Source: Ruminococcus sp. UBA4275 (GTDB taxonomy: Bacteria; Bacillota; Clostridia; Oscillospirales; Ruminococcaceae). Taken from it: DNA of 7,544 nt. Location: NCBI GenBank assembly GCA_002395085.1, contig DGVV01000088.1, positions 1-7,544 on the forward strand, read 5' to 3'. The notes beneath the pieces were generated by a model. That model saw only the letters and a program-made list of their open reading frames with translations. It did not search any database and was not told the DNA's origin. The position numbers and the translations under genes are program-made. Below, one piece after another: positions 6,558-7,544 of this stretch. Each line of letters begins with the position of its first letter. Position 1 is the first letter of the stretch.

Positions 6558-7414
6558 GCTTTCTCACCTCGATGAATACTGAGCAAATACGCATCTTCCA
6601 GTGTCGGCCGGACCGGTTCTGCAAAATCCGGCAGGGTTTCGCCTGTAATGCGGCACAGCACACCCTCTGAGACATTCACCTTTGAGACCACGCGGCAGCC
6701 TTCCGGCACAGCATCACCGGATTGCGCCACATATACACCGACTTTTCCTTCTGTCTGCGCAATCAGTGCAGACGGTTCACCGTCATAGAGAATTTTGCCG
6801 CCGTCAATGATCAGCACACGGCTGCATACTGCCTGTACGTCATCAATGATATGCGTCGAAAGCAGCACAATTTTATCCTGCGCCAGTTCCGAGAAAATAT
6901 TGCGGAAGCGTACCCGTTCCTCCGGATCAAGACCGACCGTCGGTTCATCCAGAATCATAAGCTGCGGATTTCCAAGCAGCGCCTGCGCAATGCCGACACG
7001 CTGCCGCTGACCGCCGGATAAGTGCCGGATCTGTGTTTTCCGCTGTTCCTCCAGACCGGTACAGCTCAGCACGCGCTGAATCTCAGCCTTTCCGCGGACG
7101 CCCTTCAGCGATGCCATATAATCGAGAAATTCCGTCACGTTCAGTTCCTCAAACAGCCCGAAACTCTGCGGCAAATAGCCAAGCTGCGATTTCAGCTTCT
7201 TTTCCTGCGGGAGAAGCGGTTTACCGTCCAGCAGAATCTCACCCTTTGTCGGCACAAGACCTGCAATCAGCAGTTTCATCAGTGTCGTTTTGCCCGCACC
7301 GTTCGGGCCGAGAATCCCGATAAAGCCGGGACTGACGGCATGAAAAGACACATCGGAAAGTGCTTTTTTGCCGGAAGGATAAATCATTGTGATATTTTCA
7401 ATATCAATTTTCAT
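6554..7414 (-). CDS. ABC transporter ATP-binding protein (ABC-2 exporter type)
   Basis: A 286-residue nucleotide-binding subunit that would power the two permeases from the cytoplasmic side. All motifs are intact: A-loop aromatic Y12, Walker A GPNGAGKTT (36-44), Q-loop Q83, signature LSGGQ (132-136), Walker B LMILDE (152-157), D-loop GLD (161-163) and switch H188. Residues about 215-286 form a C-terminal extension ending in PTLEDAYL (270-277), a pattern common in drug, peptide and antibiotic-type exporters of the DrrA/BcrA/CcmA-like group. AAAGGAG at 7428-7422 lies 7 nt before the ATG, giving a clear start. It is the first gene of the operon and its stop overlaps the next start (ATGA), indicating coupled translation. 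The exact substrate class cannot be read from this subunit. Confidence 0.95.
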   Translation of the reverse strand: MKIDIENITMIYPSGKKALSDVSFHAVSPGFIGILGPNGAGKTTLMKLLIAGLVPTKGEILLDGKPLLPQEKKLKSQLGYLPQSFGLFEELNVTEFLDYMASLKGVRGKAEIQRVLSCTGLEEQRKTQIRHLSGGQRQRVGIAQALLGNPQLMILDEPTVGLDPEERVRFRNIFSELAQDKIVLLSTHIIDDVQAVCSRVLIIDGGKILYDGEPSALIAQTEGKVGVYVAQSGDAVPEGCRVVSKVNVSEGVLCRITGETLPDFAEPVRPTLEDAYLLSIHRGEKA

Positions 7415-7443
7415 GCGAAAACTCCTTTCTGTATTGCAGACTC

Positions 7444-7474
7444 ATTATAACATATTTCCGGAAAAATGTGTCTG
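7444..7474 (-). promoter_or_regulatory. Promoter of the ABC/peptidase operon
   Basis: On the minus strand a perfect TATAAT (7449 to 7444) is preceded by TGT, an extended -10. Two -35 readings are possible: GACACA at 7472-7467 with 17-bp spacing (3/6 matches to TTGACA), or CAGACA at 7474-7469 with 19-bp spacing (4/6 matches). The longer spacing would be typical of MerR-activated promoters. Transcription would start near 7437, giving a leader of about 22 nt. Confidence 0.75.
7451..7468. promoter_or_regulatory. 18-bp imperfect palindrome in promoter spacer, candidate operator
   Basis: CATATTTCC / GGAAAAATG are inverted arms with a single mismatched pair (A/A); the core TTTCCGGAAA is a perfect 10-bp palindrome. 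It occupies the space between the -10 and -35 boxes of the ABC/peptidase operon. That position is typical of operators for MerR-type activators or GntR/TetR-type repressors. No regulator gene is in the window, so the binding protein is unknown. Confidence 0.5.
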
Positions 7475-7491
7475 GAGTTTATGTGGAGTTT
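7473..7491. repeat. Direct repeat TGGAGTTT, 11-bp period, upstream of operon promoter
   Basis: TGGAGTTT occurs at 7473-7480 and again at 7484-7491, exactly 11 bp apart, about one helical turn. Relative to the predicted minus-strand start it covers roughly -36 to -54. Tandem half-sites with this spacing are typical for OmpR/PhoB-family response regulators, but the assignment is inferred from spacing only. Confidence 0.4.
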
Positions 7492-7514
7492 TCCTGTTGA
7501 TTTCGCATAGCAGA

Positions 7515-7544
7515 CAAAAAGCACCTCTCGTTCAGAGAGATGCT
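7515..7544 (-). terminator. Minus-strand terminator of a gene to the right of the window
   Basis: AGCA / TGCT and CTCTC (7525-7529) / GAGAG (7535-7539) pair around a GTTCA loop with one internal C/A mismatch. On the minus strand the stem runs into a short T-run (complement of 7516-7520), as in a Rho-independent terminator. It separates the ABC operon promoter from a presumed minus-strand neighbour. The stem may continue past the window edge. Confidence 0.6.

Overview
The window most resembles a Gram-positive gut or rumen Ruminococcus-type Clostridium relative (Oscillospiraceae). The evidence is a secreted BspA-like leucine-rich-repeat protein carrying a type I dockerin (a cellulosome-docking module), strong AGGAGG-type ribosome binding sites, and TATAAT promoters with TG extensions. 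The genus is inferred from protein style only, not from a marker gene. No rRNA, tRNA, CRISPR array, transposase or phage gene is visible.

Layout: positions 1-164 are non-coding and hold a GC-rich palindrome and a good promoter. Positions 165-3527 carry two plus-strand genes 36 bp apart: the secreted dockerin/LRR protein, then a cytoplasmic HEAT-repeat-like protein. A strong hairpin (3546-3583) lies between convergent transcription units. Positions 3605-7414 are a tightly overlapping minus-strand operon read right to left: an ABC ATPase, an ABC-2-like permease fused to an M1-type zinc metallopeptidase domain, and a second ABC-2-like permease. Its promoter region (7444-7491) holds an 18-bp imperfect palindrome between the promoter boxes and an 11-bp-spaced direct repeat just upstream. 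The right edge has a minus-strand terminator for a gene outside the window.

How they work together: the three minus-strand genes make a complete ABC complex of one nucleotide-binding subunit and two different permeases. By the positive-inside rule, a seventh helix in the larger permease puts the peptidase outside the membrane. Both permeases share a [DN]AFxxx[WY]PL motif in the outer loop between helices 5 and 6, suggesting they are homologous halves of a heterodimer. The peptidase has an intact HExxH-x18-E zinc site and a candidate catalytic tyrosine, but its GAMEN-like loop lacks the glutamate that normally binds the substrate N-terminus. The best candidate for an unusual system is therefore a regulated ABC transporter with a tethered ectopeptidase of unknown substrate. 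ABC permease/M1 fusions as a class are already known to annotators; this split arrangement, the altered loop and the operator architecture are what deserve attention.
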